DNA of 64,000 bases, from the NCBI GenBank assembly GCA_024226935.1, contig JAAELK010000214.1, positions 48,977-112,976 on the forward strand. The letters are read 5' to 3'. The translations under genes and the position numbers were made by a program. Shown one piece after another: positions 61,664 to 64,000 of this stretch. Position 1 is the stretch's first letter; the number at the start of each line of letters is the position of its first letter. Origin of the DNA: Desulfobacteraceae bacterium (lineage in GTDB: Bacteria > Desulfobacterota > Desulfobacteria > Desulfobacterales > Desulfobacteraceae). The notes below the pieces were generated by a model, which was given only the letters and a program-made list of their open reading frames with translations, searched no databases and was not told the DNA's origin.

Positions 61664-62224
61664 TTATACGTTTTGCCTGGGTTTGATGGGCACTTCGATA
61701 CCAGCCACCATCAGAATAACCCGGTCAGCCATTGCGGCAATTTTTTGATTCACAAGCCCTGCATAATCCCGAAACTGCCTGGCAAGAAAATTTTCCGGCA
61801 CAATGCCATATCCCACTTCATTGGATACCAGAAAAACAGGACACAAAGATTTTTCCAGGGCATCAATTAAAAGACCGAGGGCCTCCATAATCTTTGCCTC
61901 ATCATATTCAGCAAACAAAAGATTAGAGGTCCAGAGAGTCAGGCAATCCACCAGGATAACATCTGCTGTCTGTGAAACCTGTTCAATAGATTTATGGATC
62001 TCCACTGGTTCCTCAACGGTCTGCCAGTCAGCGCCTCGCTCCGCCCGGTGGCTGGCCACCCGTTTATCCATTTCCGGATCCATGGGAACAGAAGTGGCCA
62101 AAAATATTTTTTGATGCCCTTTAATCTGCCCCCCCTTAATTTGATTGGCAGCATTTAGGGCAGAGCGGCTTTTACCACTTCTGCACCCGCCAATCACCAG
62201 GGTAATTTTTGCTTTGTTTTCCAA
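61664..62224 (-). CDS. cobU: Adenosylcobinamide kinase/guanylyltransferase CobU
   Basis: 186 residues from TTG 62224, which has AAAGAGG 6 nt upstream and starts MENKAKITLVIGGCRSGKS, the usual CobU N-terminus. The longer frame to TTG 62380 would add 52 residues that match no CobU, so it is rejected. P-loop GGCRSGKS is at about 12-19. ASHRAERGADW holds the guanylated His, then LVDCLTLWTSNLL and LVSNEVGYGIVPENFLARQFRDYAG. It phosphorylates adenosylcobinamide and adds GMP. It is the first gene of the operon. Confidence 0.92.
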   Translation of the reverse strand: MENKAKITLVIGGCRSGKSRSALNAANQIKGGQIKGHQKIFLATSVPMDPEMDKRVASHRAERGADWQTVEEPVEIHKSIEQVSQTADVILVDCLTLWTSNLLFAEYDEAKIMEALGLLIDALEKSLCPVFLVSNEVGYGIVPENFLARQFRDYAGLVNQKIAAMADRVILMVAGIEVPIKPRQNV

Positions 62225-62531
62225 AATCGACCTCTTTTGTATCCTTAATCTATCTCTTATTTCAAATCTGGACAGAATATCGTATCTGATATGTTCTATG
62301 CAACCTAAAAATACTCTCCTTGCCGGAACAACTTCCCTAAATAAATTAAAACTACCTGAATCTGTCCTTCCAAAGAACAAAATATCCTTTACAACACCAA
62401 TTGAGATTGGTAATCAATAATTAATCTTTTTTTTAAATTTCAAAGCAAATATCAACCAAATCCAAAAGATATGTGATACTAAAAAAAATCGTTATTCTCT
62501 TAAGTTATGATAATTTGAAGGAGAGAAACAG
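62225..62531. other. Divergent intergenic region between cobU and the SulP gene
   Basis: 307 bp. It holds the open-frame 5' extension of cobU (no support as coding), an ACCAAT/ATTGGT hairpin with 4-nt loop at about 62394-62412 on the cobU side, and the AAGGAG of the SulP gene. I looked for a cobalamin riboswitch (B12 box, GCCACTG core) and found none. No confident promoter is visible. Confidence 0.55.
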
Positions 62532-63914
62532 ATGTTCGCACCCCCCAAAAACAAAGCCAGCATGAAAAACCGTATCATTTCAAGTTTAACAGCCACGGGA
62601 ATTTTGGGAGTCCTCGAAACAAGCTTTATTATTGCTTTTGTTTCTCTTATCTTTTCATCTTCCTGTCCAGATTATTTTGCCACGGCAGTGGCTCTTTTTC
62701 TCCTTGGAAGTTGCCTGATAAGTATATGCATAACCTCATTTTCATCATATCCCGGAACAATTCCAATGATTCAGGATATCCCGGTGGTCATTTCAGGATT
62801 AATCGCAATGTCTTTGGCCGAAATGATGACAGGAAGTGATCCCCAAACTCTTTTTGCAAATATTTTTGCCGCCATTGCTCTTTCCACTGCCCTGACCGGA
62901 ATATCCTTGGTGCTGCTTGGCCATTTCAAACTTGGAAACCTGGTAAGATTCATCCCATATCCTGTAATGGGCGGTTTTATTGCTGCTACCGGCTGGCTTC
63001 TCTTGAAAGGCGGCCTTCAGGTTTCCACCAATACTGTTTTCAACATATTTAATATAAATGCCTTCCTTTCCCAGACTAACCCGGCCCAGCTATTTTGTGG
63101 AGTTATTTTTGGTATTGGATTATTATTACTGAAAAGATTTTTTCCTAGAAAAATATTTATCATGCCGGGGACAATTCTTGGCTGTATCTTCCTCTTTTTA
63201 GTAACCGCAAAGCTACTGGGATTTTCCATTGCCGCTCTCCATACACAAGGCTGGCTTCTTGGTCCTCTCCCTGATCACTCTCTCTGGAAAGCAATAGAAT
63301 TTCCTGATTTTAAACTTATTAATTGGAAATTAATATGGACCCAGGCAGAAAATATAGCCACCATAATCATTCTCAGTGTTATATCTCTTTTATTAAATTC
63401 CACAGGTGTTGAGCTCGTTGTCGGCAAAGATCTGAATATGAACCAAGATCTGAAAGTCACGGGACTTACCAATATGGGGGTAAGCTTACTTGGAGTTCCC
63501 GCAAGTTACATCACCCTGGGAAAAACAACCCTGGCCGTAAAAACCGGGGCTAAAGAACGTTCAATCGGTATTTTACTTGGTTTTTTTCTATTGATAGTCT
63601 TATCGGCCGGTGGATCATTTCTATCTTTCTTTCCCAAATTCATTGCCGGAGGTTTATCTCTTTATATCGGATTGTCCATGTTATGGGAGTGGCTTGTCGA
63701 TGTCCGCAAATCAATCCCAAAAACTGATTATGCAATTATCTTAATAATACTCTTGATTGTAGAAATAGTAGGTTTCCTAGAAGGTATTGGCATGGGGATA
63801 CTGATTTCCATAGCAATTTTTGTTTTACGATATAGCTCTATAAATATAATTAAAAATATAGGTTCATCAGGATATCGCGTACTTCGCATCAACAGTAAGT
63901 ATCGGTGCCTTTGA
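62532..63914 (+). CDS. SulP-family anion transporter without C-terminal STAS domain
   Basis: 460 residues, all membrane core with about 12 TM segments. PYPVMGGFIAATGWLLL, LNSTGVELVVGKDLNMNQDLKVTGLTN and a late FVLRYSSINIIKNIG match SulP permeases. Most SulP proteins continue into a STAS domain and some into a cyclic-nucleotide domain. Here the frame ends 16 residues after NIIKNIG (GSSGYRVLRINSKYRCL). The expected anion is sulfate or bicarbonate. AAGGAG lies 8 nt before ATG. It is either a truncated gene or a STAS-less subfamily member; no matching coding continues in the other frames before the next gene. Confidence 0.85.
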   Translation: MFAPPKNKASMKNRIISSLTATGILGVLETSFIIAFVSLIFSSSCPDYFATAVALFLLGSCLISICITSFSSYPGTIPMIQDIPVVISGLIAMSLAEMMTGSDPQTLFANIFAAIALSTALTGISLVLLGHFKLGNLVRFIPYPVMGGFIAATGWLLLKGGLQVSTNTVFNIFNINAFLSQTNPAQLFCGVIFGIGLLLLKRFFPRKIFIMPGTILGCIFLFLVTAKLLGFSIAALHTQGWLLGPLPDHSLWKAIEFPDFKLINWKLIWTQAENIATIIILSVISLLLNSTGVELVVGKDLNMNQDLKVTGLTNMGVSLLGVPASYITLGKTTLAVKTGAKERSIGILLGFFLLIVLSAGGSFLSFFPKFIAGGLSLYIGLSMLWEWLVDVRKSIPKTDYAIILIILLIVEIVGFLEGIGMGILISIAIFVLRYSSINIIKNIGSSGYRVLRINSKYRCL

Positions 63915-63955
63915 ATTATAATGAAAATTTTAAGTCTTGAAATTAAGGAGTGGAC

Positions 63956-64000
63956 ATGACCATTTTCCTATTTTTTTGTATTAGCCGTACAAGAATGGAG
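63956..64000 (+). CDS. 5' end of an unknown gene (partial, cut by window edge)
   Basis: ATG 63956 follows AAGGAG with about 6-nt spacing, 41 nt after the SulP stop. The 15 visible codons (MTIFLFFCISRTRME) start with a short hydrophobic segment. The close spacing suggests it is co-transcribed with the SulP gene. Too short to identify. Confidence 0.5.
   Translation, partial: MTIFLFFCISRTRME

Noticed and set aside
62225..62380. A 52-residue N-terminal extension of CobU
   Set aside because: CobU proteins start close to the P-loop, and a clear Shine-Dalgarno precedes the internal TTG at 62224; the extension matches nothing.
62225..62531. A cobalamin riboswitch before the cob operon
   Set aside because: No B12 box or conserved GCCACTG core could be found on the minus strand; only a short hairpin is present.
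1..64000. CRISPR arrays, tRNA genes, insertion sequences
   Set aside because: Intergenic regions were scanned by eye for evenly spaced repeats, cloverleaf arms and transposase or terminal repeats; none was found.

Overview
The window is a gene-dense, AT-leaning stretch of a Gram-negative bacterial chromosome. I infer a strict anaerobe of the Desulfobacterota (Desulfobacter/Desulfobacula type). The evidence is the mix of many Cache-domain sensors, a YcaO-TPR protein, a homocitrate-synthase-type enzyme, a lower-ligand cobamide pathway with a CbiR-like protein, and a complete type VI secretion system (T6SS) with an inner- and outer-membrane complex. There is no rRNA marker, so this is inference. 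I saw no rRNA, tRNA, CRISPR array or insertion sequence.

Left part (1-26290): the 3' end of an unknown gene is followed by a minus-strand pair, an SPFH membrane protein and a double-AAA Lon-type protease, with a clear sigma70-like promoter overlapped by a palindrome. Next come a diguanylate cyclase with two periplasmic solute-binding domains, a divergent Cache-PAS hybrid histidine kinase, rlmN, a CoA-transferase/GNAT fusion, a MOSC plus YcaO-TPR pair, and a secreted Cache protein plus chemotaxis receptor pair. A plus-strand run then holds a Cache-HAMP-SpoIIE phosphatase, a P-loop protein, a triple fusion (sensor, MFS transporter, ABC-type substrate-binding domain) and a homocitrate-synthase-like enzyme.

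Middle (26291-54459): one continuous minus-strand T6SS cluster. From its promoter side the order is tssJ-K-L-M-A-B-C-hcp(D)-E-F-G-H, an unknown gene, vgrG(I), then an accessory cassette: DUF2169-pentapeptide protein, second pentapeptide protein, DUF3540, PAAR-like DUF4150, a DUF3467-like small protein, a fused TssB-TssC-like paralogue and a STAS protein. All 13 core components are present. The least usual parts are the fused sheath-like protein, a TssM with a duplicated periplasmic beta domain and a C-terminal SPOR domain, a collapsed second vgrG copy between vgrG and the DUF2169 gene, and the absence of any recognisable toxin domain. The SpoIIE phosphatase and the STAS protein could form a partner-switching circuit, but their kinase partner is not in the window.

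Right part (54757-64000): a minus-strand operon for late cobamide assembly (cobU, radical SAM gene, cobS, cobD/cobC-type decarboxylase, cbiB, cbiR) ending in a U32 peptidase-family gene. A divergent SulP-type anion transporter lacking the usual STAS tail follows, and then the first codons of another gene cut by the window edge.

Several start codons differ from the longest ORF because a Shine-Dalgarno sequence decides for an internal start; these cases are stated in the entries. All family assignments rest on reading motifs by eye, without database searches.
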